Shown here: positions 26,284-34,954 of the stretch, piece after piece
How positions within the stretch are numbered: position 1 is the first letter of the stretch
Layout: each line of letters opens with the position of its first letter
Assembly (NCBI RefSeq): GCF_023101665.1
Contig: NZ_CP082161.1
Location: 5,890,001 to 5,954,000, forward strand
Source: Bradyrhizobium sp. 195
GTDB lineage: Bacteria; Pseudomonadota; Alphaproteobacteria; Rhizobiales; Xanthobacteraceae
Direction: 5' to 3'
Length of the DNA: 64,000 bases
The notes under the pieces: generated by a model
What the model saw: only the letters and a program-made list of their open reading frames with translations
What the model was told of the DNA's origin: nothing
Database searches by the model: none
Made by a program: the position numbers and the translations under genes

Positions 26284-27507
26284 ATGACCGCCCATTACGA
26301 CGCCCGCGAGACGCGTGAGCCAGCAACGCGCGAGGCCGATCTGTTCTCCCGCCTGCCGGAGGTGCTGCGAGCCGCGATGGCCGCCCCGGCCTATGCCGAG
26401 CGGCTAAGAGGCCTCGATCCCGCCGCCGTGACCTCCAGAGCGGCCCTGGCGGGCCTGCCGGTGTTGCGCAAGTCGGAACTGCCCGCCCTGCACAAGGCTT
26501 CTGCGCCCTTCGGAGGCTTTGTGGCGGCGGCGCCGGGCTCGTTCGCCCGCCTCTTCACCTCCCCCGGCCCGATCTTTGAGCCCGAGGGACGGCAGGCCGA
26601 CCCCTGGCGCGGTGCGCGGGCGCTGTTCGCGGCCGGGTTCCGCCCCGATGACGTCGTCCTCAACACCTTCAGCTACCACCTCACCCCCGGGGGCTTCATC
26701 TTCGATGCGTCGGCGCGTGCGCTGGGCTGCGCCGTGATCCCGGCCGGCCCCGGCAACACGGAACAGCAGTTCGAGCTGATCGAGGCCTACCGCCCGGTTG
26801 GCTACAGCGGCACGCCGGACTTCCTGAAGATATTGCTCGATGCCGCGGCGAGCTCGGGCCGCGACGTCTCTTCGATCAAGCGCGCGCTGGTCTCGGGTGC
26901 GGCGTTCCCGCCCTCGCTCCAGGCCGAGATCAAGGCGCGCGGGATCGACGCCTACCAAGCCTTCGGCACCGCCGATCTCGGTCTCATCGCGTTCGAGACC
27001 GAGGCGCGCGAGGGCATGGTCGTCAACGAGGACCTGATCCTGGAGATCGTCCAGCCCGGCACGGGCGATCCCGTGGCGCCCGGCGACGTCGGGGAGATCG
27101 TGGTGACCTCGCTCGATGCCCATCATCCCTGGATCCGGCTCGCGCTCGGCGACCTCACCGCTGCGCTGCCGGGGGCGAGTGCTTGCGGTCGCACCAACAT
27201 GCGCATCAAGGGCTGGATGGGCCGCGCCGACCAGACCACCAAGGTCAAGGGCATGTTCGTCCGTCCCGAGCAGATCGCCGAGATCGGCAAGCGGCATTCC
27301 GAGCTCGGAAGACTGCGCCTCGTCGTCACGCGAGAGGGCGAAACCGACGCCATGACACTGAAAGCGGAAACGGCGACCGCGAACGACACATTGCGCGAAG
27401 AGGTTGCGGCCAGCTTGCGCGCCGTGACGAAACTCGGTGGAAGCGTCGATCTGGTCAGTCCCGGCGCGCTGCCGAACGACGGCAAGGTGATCGCGGACGA
27501 GCGGTAG
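26284..27507 (+). CDS. PaaK-like (phenylacetate-CoA ligase family) AMP-binding protein
   Basis: 407 residues. Layout matches PaaK-type ANL enzymes: VLRKSELPALHKASAPFGGF at the N-terminus, a GYSGTPDFLKILLDAA segment, SGAAFPPSLQAEI, YQAFGTADLGLIAFE (adenine and acid-binding loop), and a C-terminal RADQTTKVKGMFVRPEQI lid with a final PNDGKVIADER. The phosphate loop, normally SSGTTG, is replaced by TSPGPI near residue 98, so ATP use may be altered. It likely activates an aromatic or similar acid to CoA. Divergent from the AGE gene, tail to tail with the carbamoyltransferase gene. Confidence 0.75.
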   Translation: MTAHYDARETREPATREADLFSRLPEVLRAAMAAPAYAERLRGLDPAAVTSRAALAGLPVLRKSELPALHKASAPFGGFVAAAPGSFARLFTSPGPIFEPEGRQADPWRGARALFAAGFRPDDVVLNTFSYHLTPGGFIFDASARALGCAVIPAGPGNTEQQFELIEAYRPVGYSGTPDFLKILLDAAASSGRDVSSIKRALVSGAAFPPSLQAEIKARGIDAYQAFGTADLGLIAFETEAREGMVVNEDLILEIVQPGTGDPVAPGDVGEIVVTSLDAHHPWIRLALGDLTAALPGASACGRTNMRIKGWMGRADQTTKVKGMFVRPEQIAEIGKRHSELGRLRLVVTREGETDAMTLKAETATANDTLREEVAASLRAVTKLGGSVDLVSPGALPNDGKVIADER

Positions 27508-27509
27508 GC

Positions 27510-29147
27510 TCAATTCGATTTCGACAGCCGGTAATTGCCGAGATACAGCACGTCCAGGCCCGAGCAGAAATAGGTGTGGAGCGCCTCCAGTGGGGCGTTC
27601 ACAGTCGGCTGCTCGTTGATGTTGAGGCTGGTGTTGATCAGAACCGGCAGAGTGGTCGCTTTCGCGAACTCGCCGATCAGTCGGCTGTAGAGCGGGTTGC
27701 TGTCCGCATGGACGCTCTGGATGCGCGCGGTGTTGTCGACATGGACCACCGCAGGCATGGTCTTGGCGACCTTCTCATTGACCGGGAACGTCACCACCAT
27801 GAAGGGCGCGTCGAAGGTGTCCTCGAAATATTCGGCTTGACGCTCGTACAGCACTGACGGGCAGAACGGGCGGAATTCCTCGCGGTATTTGATGGTGAGG
27901 TTGATGCGGTCCTTCATGCCCTCCTGGCGCGGATCCGCCAGGATCGAGCGGTTGCCGAGCGCCCGCGGACCGTACTCCATCCGCCCCTGGAACCAACCCA
28001 CGGTCTTCTGCTCCGTCAAGTCGGTGACGCAACGCGATACGGGATCGTCGAGCAGCTCGAAGCGCGCGCCGATCTTGTCCAGCGTCTCCCGGATCGTGTC
28101 GTTGGAATAGTCCGGTCCCCAGTAAGCATGAGTCAGCGGCGCGATCGCGTGGCCCGCCTCCGCGCATTTCATCATCGCAGCGCCCAGTGCCACGCCCGCA
28201 TCGTGCGGCACCGGCGGAACGTAGAGACGCTTCACGGACGGCTCGGCCGCAATCTCCATGTTCATCTTGCAGTTCAGGCCAACGCCGCCGGCGATGCAGA
28301 CGTCGCCGCAGCCGGTCTCGGCGATGGCAGCGCGGATCACCTCGGTCGTGACGATCTCGAGCTGCTTCTGGCCGCTTGCGGCGATGTTGGTCAGCCGCTG
28401 ATCGAGCGGCTGGCCGCGCAGCCGTCGCGGCCCCAAAATCTCTTCCATCTTCTCGGTGAAGATGCGCTCCTGCCGCGTCGAGAAGTCGCTCGTGAAGATC
28501 TCGGCATCGCGCCGGCGCTTGTCGAGCTCGGGATCGAGCTCGTAGTTGATGCCCGCCGGACGCAGCAGCTTGGCGAACTTGTCGAGATAATCCGGGCTAC
28601 CATACGACGACAGGCCCATCACCTTGTACTCGTCATTGGTCATCTGATAGCCGAGATACTGCGTCAGCATCCCGTAATAGAGCCCGAGACTGTTGTGGCG
28701 GGCGAACCGTGTCAGCACGCGAAAGTCGTTGCCGCGCGCATGGGCGACGAGGCCCGAGCTGGAATCGCCCGAAAAGTCGAAGCAGGCGACGGTCGCCTCC
28801 GAGAAACCGGAGCCGTAGAACGAGCTCGCGGCATGACAGAGGTGATGGTCGTAGAGCTCGATCTTCGGGCTATGGCCGAACTGATACTTGAAATATTCGG
28901 TGAGACGCTGCGTGTAGTTCGTGTAGGTCTTCAGCGGCGAGCAGATCCAATCGACCTCACGCATAGTGATGCCGGCCTGCTTCAGGCAGAAGCCGATCGC
29001 CCCACGCGGCAGCTCGCCACGCGCATGCTTCGCCAGGGTGAAACGCTCCTCCTCGGCGGCTGCGATCAACTCGCCGTCGCGCAACAACACCGCCGCACCG
29101 TCATGGTGCCCGTGCTTGATCCCTGAGCTGATTCCGATCACGTACAT
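27510..29147 (-). CDS. Carbamoyltransferase (NodU/CmcH/TobZ family)
   Basis: 545 residues from ATG 29147 (MYVIGISSGIKHGHHDGAAVLL). The frame is open about 200 codons further upstream, but that part overlaps the divergent kinase gene and matches nothing. N-terminal YrdC-like ASKHA fold with HGHHDGAA and LYDHHLCHAASSFYGSGF (metal-binding histidines), GGVGLNCKMNMEI, and C-terminal WFQGRMEYGPRALGNRSILADPR with LPVLINTSLN. Such enzymes use carbamoyl phosphate to carbamoylate a sugar hydroxyl, as NodU does on Nod factors. Here, at the edge of a glycan locus, a surface sugar is the likely acceptor. Confidence 0.88.
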   Translation of the reverse strand: MYVIGISSGIKHGHHDGAAVLLRDGELIAAAEEERFTLAKHARGELPRGAIGFCLKQAGITMREVDWICSPLKTYTNYTQRLTEYFKYQFGHSPKIELYDHHLCHAASSFYGSGFSEATVACFDFSGDSSSGLVAHARGNDFRVLTRFARHNSLGLYYGMLTQYLGYQMTNDEYKVMGLSSYGSPDYLDKFAKLLRPAGINYELDPELDKRRRDAEIFTSDFSTRQERIFTEKMEEILGPRRLRGQPLDQRLTNIAASGQKQLEIVTTEVIRAAIAETGCGDVCIAGGVGLNCKMNMEIAAEPSVKRLYVPPVPHDAGVALGAAMMKCAEAGHAIAPLTHAYWGPDYSNDTIRETLDKIGARFELLDDPVSRCVTDLTEQKTVGWFQGRMEYGPRALGNRSILADPRQEGMKDRINLTIKYREEFRPFCPSVLYERQAEYFEDTFDAPFMVVTFPVNEKVAKTMPAVVHVDNTARIQSVHADSNPLYSRLIGEFAKATTLPVLINTSLNINEQPTVNAPLEALHTYFCSGLDVLYLGNYRLSKSN

Positions 29148-29262
29148 GTCGTCAAGACCCCTTGCGAAGCCTTCTATAGAAACCGCGGCCAATGTAAATC
29201 GGCCACTCTGCGGCCGGAGCGCTTGATCGCCCCCCTTTGGCGCGATGCCACGGGCGCAGGAA

Positions 29263-29306
29263 CCTTGCATCGTCCCTGCCGCTCCCGTATTACCAACCCT
29301 GCTACG
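29263..29306 (+). promoter_or_regulatory. Conserved promoter-like element, copy 1
   Basis: Blocks CCTTGCAT (29263-29270), CCCTGC (29274-29279), GCTCCCGTAT (29281-29290), ACC (29292-29294) and GCTACG (29301-29306). The same blocks, with the same spacing to within one base, occur at 41859-41903 upstream of the methyltransferase gene; 31 of the first 36 positions agree. It lies 38 bases upstream of the GTG chosen for the kinase. Likely a shared promoter or regulator site. Confidence 0.6.
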
Positions 29307-29343
29307 ATATGGCCTGGAATTGGCCTTTCCTGGACCCCAAAAC

Positions 29344-30720
29344 GTGCTTGAACGAACCCTCGTCACCATCGCCGAGACCGAGACCATTGAGGAAGCCTTC
29401 CGGCGCCTCAATGCGAACATGCTCGGCATCCTGTTCGCGCAGGACGCGAGCGGACGAATTGTCGGCGCGGTGACCGACGGCGACATCCGCAGGCGCATGC
29501 TGGCCGGCACAACGATCCAGGACCGGGTTGCGACCTGCATCAATCGCAACTTCGTCTGGGCGCGCAGCGGCGGTCCGCGCGAACAGATCCTCAAATTGCT
29601 CGACCAGCGCGTGCACGTGGTGCCGATCCTGGATGGCGAAGGACGCCTCGTCGACGTGTTCAGCCGCGAGCTGTTCAACCTGTCCGAAGAGAGCGAGGTG
29701 TTCGCCCGCGCCCGCTCGCCGGTGCGGATCAGCTTCTCCGGCGGCGGCACCGACCTGACCCACTATTTCGTGGAGAATGACGGCGGCGCGGTCATCAACG
29801 CCACGATCAAGATGTACGCTCACGCGACGTTGCGGCGCCGGAGCGATTCCAGCATCCGGATCTATTCGCACGATTTCCGGCGTACGATCGAGGCCGACAA
29901 TCTCGCAGAACTCGGTACGGACGGAGATCTTGCGCTGATCAAGTCCGTCGTGCGCCTGATCAAGCCGACTTATGGGTTCGAGCTCGAGGTCTCCGCCGAC
30001 TTCCCGGTCGGCTCAGGCCTCGGCGGCTCGGCGGTGGTCACCTCCGCCATCATCGGCTGCTTCAACGAATTCCGCGGCGACCAATGGGACCGCCACGAGA
30101 TCGCGGAGATGGCGTTTCAGGCCGAGCGGCTGATGCTCAACATCCCCGGCGGCTGGCAGGATCAGTACGCTACCGTGTTCGGCGGCTTCAATCACATGGA
30201 GTTCTTCTCCGACCAGAACACCATCGTGCCGCTGCGTCTCGACCCCAACATCATCGCCGAGCTCGAGGAGAGCCTGGTGCTCTGCTACACGGGCTCTGGC
30301 CGCGATTCCGGCGCCATCCACCGCGACCAGAAGGCTCAGCACGAGACCAGCGACGCGGTCGCCGCAGCCGCCAAGCAGAAGGAAGTGACGCGCGACATCC
30401 GGCGGCATCTCCTGCGCGGCCAGCTCCTGGAATGCGGCCGACTGATCGACGAGGCCTGGCACGCCAAGCGGAAGCTGAGCTCGAAGATCTCTTCGGACGC
30501 GATCGATGCGATCTACGATTTCGCCAAGCAGCATGGCGCGGTCGGCGGCAAGCTGCTGGGCGCCGGCGGCGGCGGCTATTTCATGTTCTTCGTACGGCCG
30601 TTCGAGCGCTACCAGCTCATCGCCGCGCTGGAGCAACAGGGGCATAGCTGTTCGCGCATCATGTTCGAAGAGAACGGGCTGCGAACTTGGAAGTCGCGTT
30701 TTCCCGGGCGATTCGCCTGA
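29344..30720 (+). CDS. CBS-domain/GHMP sugar kinase fusion (HddA-like)
   Basis: 458 residues from the GTG at 29344; an ATG at 29245 would add 33 residues but would place the shared promoter-like element inside the gene. Residues 1-115 are a CBS pair (ETIEEAFRRL, IVGAVTDGDIRRRMLAG, HVVPILDGEGRLVDVFSRE). Residues 120-458 are a GHMP kinase like HddA/fucokinase: RISFSGGGTDLTHYF near 130, PVGSGLGGSAV near 221 (ATP loop), and GKLLGAGGGGYFMFF near the end. HddA phosphorylates heptose 7-phosphate at C1; the exact sugar here is unknown. First gene of set A. The CBS fusion suggests allosteric control by adenine nucleotides. Confidence 0.82.
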   Translation: MLERTLVTIAETETIEEAFRRLNANMLGILFAQDASGRIVGAVTDGDIRRRMLAGTTIQDRVATCINRNFVWARSGGPREQILKLLDQRVHVVPILDGEGRLVDVFSRELFNLSEESEVFARARSPVRISFSGGGTDLTHYFVENDGGAVINATIKMYAHATLRRRSDSSIRIYSHDFRRTIEADNLAELGTDGDLALIKSVVRLIKPTYGFELEVSADFPVGSGLGGSAVVTSAIIGCFNEFRGDQWDRHEIAEMAFQAERLMLNIPGGWQDQYATVFGGFNHMEFFSDQNTIVPLRLDPNIIAELEESLVLCYTGSGRDSGAIHRDQKAQHETSDAVAAAAKQKEVTRDIRRHLLRGQLLECGRLIDEAWHAKRKLSSKISSDAIDAIYDFAKQHGAVGGKLLGAGGGGYFMFFVRPFERYQLIAALEQQGHSCSRIMFEENGLRTWKSRFPGRFA

Positions 30721-30737
30721 CGCATAATGAGACGAGA

Positions 30738-32663
30738 ATGTTGATGACATCGCCCAAACAGCCCGCTCCGGTCCGCATCGGCAACCGTCTACTGGGCGAC
30801 GGCGAACCCTGCTACGTCATCGCCGAGATCGGCAACAATCACAATGGCGACTTCGACCGCGCCATTGCGCTGGTCGATGCCGCAGTCGCGGCCGGAGCCG
30901 ATTGCGCCAAATTCCAGATGCGCAAGCTGGACGAGGTCTACCGTGCATCGAGCCTTTCGGGCAAGGACGACGACCTCGCCGTCGAGTATACGCTCGATCT
31001 CTTGCGGCGCTTCGAGCTGCCGACCGCGCAACAGAAGAAGATCGCCGAGTATTGCGCAGCGAAGGGTATCCAGTATCTCTGCACGCCCTGGGACGCGAGC
31101 AGCGTCGCCGTGCTCGAAGATTTCGGCGTGCAAGCCTACAAGGTTGCCTCCGCCGACCTTACCAATTTGCCGCTGCTCGCGCGCCTCGCCGCCACCGGCA
31201 AGACGCTGATCGTCTCGACCGGCATGAGCACGACGGACGAGATCAGGGCCGCGGCGAAGTTCCTCGACGAGCGCAACGCGAGCTACGTGCTGCTGCATTG
31301 CCAGAGCACCTATCCGGCCGCGCTTCACAACATCCATCTGCGTTTCATGGAGACGCTGCGCGAGATCCACCCGGTGGTCGGCTATTCGGGCCACGAGCGC
31401 GGCACGGCCGTTTCGACGGCCGCCGTCGCGCTCGGCGCCGTCGTCATCGAACGTCACATCACTCTCGACCGGGAGATGGAAGGTCCAGACCATGCCGCGA
31501 GCCTGGAGCCGGAGGAATTCAAGTCGCTGGTCTCCGGCATCCGCGAGGTGGAGGCGGCGCGCGGCGAGAAACGGGCCGAACGCGCGCTGAGCCAGGGCGA
31601 GTTGATCAACCGCGAGAACCTCGCCAAGAGCCTGGTGGCCGCGCGCGACCTTTCGGCCAGCACCGTGATCTCGGAAGCCGACATCGCGGTGAAGAGCCCG
31701 GGACAGGGCCTGTCGCCGCTGAAGATGCCGGCGCTGCTCGGTCGCAAGCTGACGCGGATGATGGCGGCCGACGACTATTTCTTCCAGAGCGACCTCGACG
31801 AAGGCGCTGCGAAAGCTCGTCGCTACCGCTTCGACCGCCCCTGGGGCGTGCCGATCCGCTATCACGACGCCGAGCGTTTCCTGGAGATCTGCGAGCCCGA
31901 CATCATCGAATTCCATCTCAGCTACAGCGACATGGAGCGCGATCCCGCGGCGTATCTGTCCGGCACCTACGATCTCGGTTTCGTCGTGCATGCGCCGGAG
32001 CTGTTTGCCGGCTCCAAGCTGATGGACCTGGCAACCCCTGACGAGGCCCTGCGGCGCTATTCGCTGGAGCAGACGCAGGCTTTGATCGACATCACCCGCG
32101 GCCTGAAGAAATACTTTCCCAAGACCAAGCGCCCGCCCATCGTCGCCAATATCGGCGGCTTCACCATGGACGAGCCGCTGCCGGCGGAGGAGAAAGCCGA
32201 GCGCTACCGCATCTTCGCGCAGAGCTTGACCGAGCTCAACATGGACGGCGTCGAGCTGACGCCGCAAACGATGGCGCCGTTCCCCTGGCATTTCGGCGGC
32301 CAGCGTCACCAGAACATCTTTATATTCCCGGACGAGTCGGCCGCATTCTGCGCCAAGCATGATTTGCGCATGTGCGTCGACATTTCGCACACGAAACTCG
32401 CCGCCAATCATTTCGGCTTCGACTTCGCGCAAGGCCTCGCCCAGCTCGGGCCGCACACCGCGCATCTGCATTTCGGCGACGCCAAGGGGCTCGACGGCGA
32501 GGGTCTTCAGATCGGCGAAGGCGAGATCGACTTCGACGAGATCGGACAGGTGCTGCGCAAGCATGCGCCGACGGCCTCGTTCATTCCCGAGATCTGGCAG
32601 GGCCACAAGAACATGGGCGAAGGCTTCTGGACCGCGCTCGAGCGTCTCGAGGGACACATCTGA
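30738..32663 (+). CDS. NeuB-type ulosonic acid synthase fused to a TIM-barrel isomerase/epimerase domain
   Basis: 641 residues. Residues 15-280 are a NeuB synthase barrel ([57 protein letters not shown]) that condenses phosphoenolpyruvate with an aldose. Residues about 290-350 are the SAF/antifreeze-like domain (NLAKSLVAARDLSASTVISEADI). From about 363 to the end is a xylose-isomerase-like TIM barrel (DIIEFHLSY, DLGFVVHAPELF, MCVDISHTKLAANHF, TAHLHFGDAKGLDGEG). Typical NeuB proteins stop near 350. The start 30738 follows the kinase by 17 bases; the stop overlaps the neuA-like start (TGATG). The product may be a sialic-acid-like or longer ulosonic acid. Confidence 0.88.
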   Translation: MLMTSPKQPAPVRIGNRLLGDGEPCYVIAEIGNNHNGDFDRAIALVDAAVAAGADCAKFQMRKLDEVYRASSLSGKDDDLAVEYTLDLLRRFELPTAQQKKIAEYCAAKGIQYLCTPWDASSVAVLEDFGVQAYKVASADLTNLPLLARLAATGKTLIVSTGMSTTDEIRAAAKFLDERNASYVLLHCQSTYPAALHNIHLRFMETLREIHPVVGYSGHERGTAVSTAAVALGAVVIERHITLDREMEGPDHAASLEPEEFKSLVSGIREVEAARGEKRAERALSQGELINRENLAKSLVAARDLSASTVISEADIAVKSPGQGLSPLKMPALLGRKLTRMMAADDYFFQSDLDEGAAKARRYRFDRPWGVPIRYHDAERFLEICEPDIIEFHLSYSDMERDPAAYLSGTYDLGFVVHAPELFAGSKLMDLATPDEALRRYSLEQTQALIDITRGLKKYFPKTKRPPIVANIGGFTMDEPLPAEEKAERYRIFAQSLTELNMDGVELTPQTMAPFPWHFGGQRHQNIFIFPDESAAFCAKHDLRMCVDISHTKLAANHFGFDFAQGLAQLGPHTAHLHFGDAKGLDGEGLQIGEGEIDFDEIGQVLRKHAPTASFIPEIWQGHKNMGEGFWTALERLEGHI

Positions 32664-33352
32664 TGGCGCGCAAGACGCTGGCCGTGATCGCCGCGCGCGG
32701 CGGCTCCAAGGGCATCCCGCACAAGAACCTGCTCGATCTCTGCGGCAAACCGCTGATCGCCTGGACGGTCGAGCAGGCACGCGCGGCGCGGGGCGTCGAC
32801 GTGGTGGCGGTCTCTTCGGACAGCGACAGCATCCTCGCCGCGGCCGAGGCTGCCGGAGCCATCGGCGTGCAGCGCCCGGCCGACATTTCGGGCGACCTCG
32901 CCTCCTCCGAATCCGCCTGGCTGCACGCACTCGATGCGATCGATGAGCGGATGGGACGGTTCGAGCGGATCGTCGCACTCCAGGCGACATCGCCGATCCG
33001 CGAGCCCGGCGACATCGAGAACGCGCTTGCGACCTTCGATCGCGATCATCTCGACAGCCTGCTCTCGGTCTGCGAGGTCGAGGATTATTTCAACTGGCGC
33101 ATCGGCGCGAATGGACCGGAGCCGATCAACTACGATTATCGCAACCGCCGCATGCGGCAACAGATCGAGAAACGCTATTTGGAAAACGGCTCGTTCTACG
33201 TCCTGATCCCATCCCTCCTGCGCGAGCAGAACAACCGTCTCGGCGGCAAGATCGGTTTCCACGTGATGGAGCGTCACAAGATGTTCCAGATCGACCGCCC
33301 CGAGGACGTCAAGCTTTGCGCCGCCATCATGCAAAGTTACGGCTATGCCTGA
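32663..33352 (+). CDS. Acylneuraminate cytidylyltransferase-like protein (NeuA family, set A)
   Basis: 229 residues. Nucleotidyltransferase motif VIAARGGSKGIPHKNLLDLCGKPLI at residues 8-32, AVSSDSDSI, LQATSPIREPGDIE, and a C-terminal ENGSFYVL with IDRPEDVKL. It activates an ulosonic acid as the CMP-sugar. It differs in sequence from the set B enzyme at 54107 (for example ENGSFYV versus DMNASIYVW), suggesting a different acceptor sugar. Coupled to neuB upstream and overlapping the next SDR gene by 8 bases. Confidence 0.88.
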   Translation: MARKTLAVIAARGGSKGIPHKNLLDLCGKPLIAWTVEQARAARGVDVVAVSSDSDSILAAAEAAGAIGVQRPADISGDLASSESAWLHALDAIDERMGRFERIVALQATSPIREPGDIENALATFDRDHLDSLLSVCEVEDYFNWRIGANGPEPINYDYRNRRMRQQIEKRYLENGSFYVLIPSLLREQNNRLGGKIGFHVMERHKMFQIDRPEDVKLCAAIMQSYGYA

Positions 33353-34109
33353 CCTCAGCGCCTTCTCGCTCAAAGGCAAGATCGCGGTGGTCACCGGCGC
33401 CTCGCGGGGCATTGGCGCGGCCATCGCGACCGGCCTGCGAGATGCGGGCGCTATGGTGTTCGGCCTCAGCCGTTCCGGGACCGCACCGCAGGACGTGACC
33501 GCAATTGCCTGCGACCTCTCCGACGACAAGGCGATCGAGAACGCATTCGGCATGATCGCCGCGCAAGGCGGGCATATCGACGCGTTGGTCAACGCCGCCG
33601 GCATCAGCCTCCCCGCAAAAGGTGATGAGAGCGAGCTTGAGCGCTTTCGCGCCACGGTCGCGACCGACCTCACCGGCGTTTACGCCACCATCCTTGCCGC
33701 GTATCCGCTCCTGAAGAAGGCGGGCTCGGCTGCGATCGTCAACGTCACCAGCATCAACTCGATCCGCGGCTTTCCCGGCAATCCCGGCTACGTGGCGGCG
33801 AAGGCGGGACTTGCCGGGCTGACGCGCGCACTCGCGGCCGACTACGCGCCCGACGGCATCCGCGTCAACGCACTTGCTCCGGGCTACGTCGCGACAGAGA
33901 TGACCGCGAAGAGTTTTGCCGATCCCCTCATGCACGAAGACAGGCGCCGCCACACCATGCTCGGCCGGTGGGGACAGCCCGCCGATATGGTGGGAGCGGC
34001 CGTTTTCCTGACGTCGGAAGCCTCTGCTTATGTGACCGGTCAGGAGATCTTCGTCGACGGCGGCTGGATCGCCAAAGGCCTCGCCATCAGCTCGGATAGC
34101 AAATCGTGA
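33345..34109 (+). CDS. Short-chain dehydrogenase/reductase, set A (1)
   Basis: 254 residues, classical SDR. Seen: VVTGASRGIGAAIA (NAD(P) loop), LVNAAGIS (NNAG-type), NVTSINS with the catalytic serine, YVAAK active-site pair, and C-terminal YVTGQEIFVDGGW. FabG-like, but set among sugar genes, so it probably oxidises or reduces a sugar or sugar-acid carbonyl. Overlaps both neighbours (8 bases upstream, 4 bases downstream), so it belongs firmly to the set A operon. Confidence 0.85.
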   Translation: MPDLSAFSLKGKIAVVTGASRGIGAAIATGLRDAGAMVFGLSRSGTAPQDVTAIACDLSDDKAIENAFGMIAAQGGHIDALVNAAGISLPAKGDESELERFRATVATDLTGVYATILAAYPLLKKAGSAAIVNVTSINSIRGFPGNPGYVAAKAGLAGLTRALAADYAPDGIRVNALAPGYVATEMTAKSFADPLMHEDRRRHTMLGRWGQPADMVGAAVFLTSEASAYVTGQEIFVDGGWIAKGLAISSDSKS

Positions 34110-34954
34110 CCGCAACGCTGCAACGAATCGGCTTCATGCAGGGACGGCTCTCGGCCCTGGTCGACGGCAAGATCCAGGCCTTCCCCTGGGACGAGTGGCA
34201 AAAGGAATTTTCACGCGCGAAGGAGCTCGGCCTGACACGGATGGAATGGACCATCGATCAGGAACGGCTGCGCGAGAACCCGCTGACGACCGAGCCGGGG
34301 CAGCAGGAGATTCTGGCACTGTCGCGCGAGAACGGCGTGCGCATCCCGAGCCTGACGGGCGACTGCTTCATGCAGGCTCCATTCTGGAAGGTCGATGCCG
34401 TCGTGCGCGACGCGCTCGTCGCCGACCTCGATCTCCTTATCGTCGCCTGCAGCCGCATCGGCATCGAATTCGTCGTGATCCCGCTGGTCGACAACGGCAA
34501 GATCGAGCGCGAGGGCGAGAGCGATACGTTGAAGCGCGTGCTGCTTGCCCGCTCCGAGCTGCTGGCGAGGCGGAACGTCAAGGTCGTCTTCGAATCCGAT
34601 CTGCCGCCGGACGAGCTTGCCCGGTTCATGGAGGCATTTCCGGCCGAAATCTTCGGCATCAACTATGACAGCGGCAACAGCGCCTCGCTCGGCTACGACA
34701 GCGACGAGGAGATTGCCGCCTACGCACCCCGCATTCTCAACGTGCACGTGAAGGACCGCATTCGCGGCGGCACCACCGTCCCGCTCGGCACCGGCAATGC
34801 GGACCTTGCCAAGACGATCCGGCTGATCGAGCGCTCGGGCTACAAGGGCCAGTACATCCTGCAGACTGCCCGCGCATCCGACGGCGACCATGCGGGCGCG
34901 CTAGCAAGATATCGCGACATGACGGTCGGCTGGATCGAGGACGCAGCGCGATGA
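34106..34954 (+). CDS. Xylose-isomerase-like TIM-barrel sugar isomerase/epimerase
   Basis: 282 residues, GTG start overlapping the previous gene by 4 bases. AP_endonuc_2/sugar-phosphate isomerase fold: RIGFMQGRLS, MEWTIDQE, IPSLTGDCFM, VFESDLPP with a metal-site Glu, NYDSGNSASLGYD with a metal-site Asp, LNVHVKDRIRGGTTVPLGTGNAD with the His/Lys metal site. Likely isomerises or epimerises a C6-C7 sugar or sugar acid. It is in the same superfamily as the C-terminal half of the NeuB fusion, giving set A two such domains. Confidence 0.82.
   Translation: MTATLQRIGFMQGRLSALVDGKIQAFPWDEWQKEFSRAKELGLTRMEWTIDQERLRENPLTTEPGQQEILALSRENGVRIPSLTGDCFMQAPFWKVDAVVRDALVADLDLLIVACSRIGIEFVVIPLVDNGKIEREGESDTLKRVLLARSELLARRNVKVVFESDLPPDELARFMEAFPAEIFGINYDSGNSASLGYDSDEEIAAYAPRILNVHVKDRIRGGTTVPLGTGNADLAKTIRLIERSGYKGQYILQTARASDGDHAGALARYRDMTVGWIEDAAR

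Noticed and set aside
27510..29750. 746-residue carbamoyltransferase frame starting at 29750
   Set aside because: The N-terminal 200 residues lie antisense to the kinase gene, are low-complexity Arg/Ser-rich, and match no part of the family. The start at 29147 fits the family N-terminus.
30789..32990. 733-codon open frame on the minus strand
   Set aside because: It is antisense to the NeuB fusion and NeuA genes. High GC with biased third positions keeps the opposite strand open; its protein is Arg/Ala/Gly-rich with no motif.
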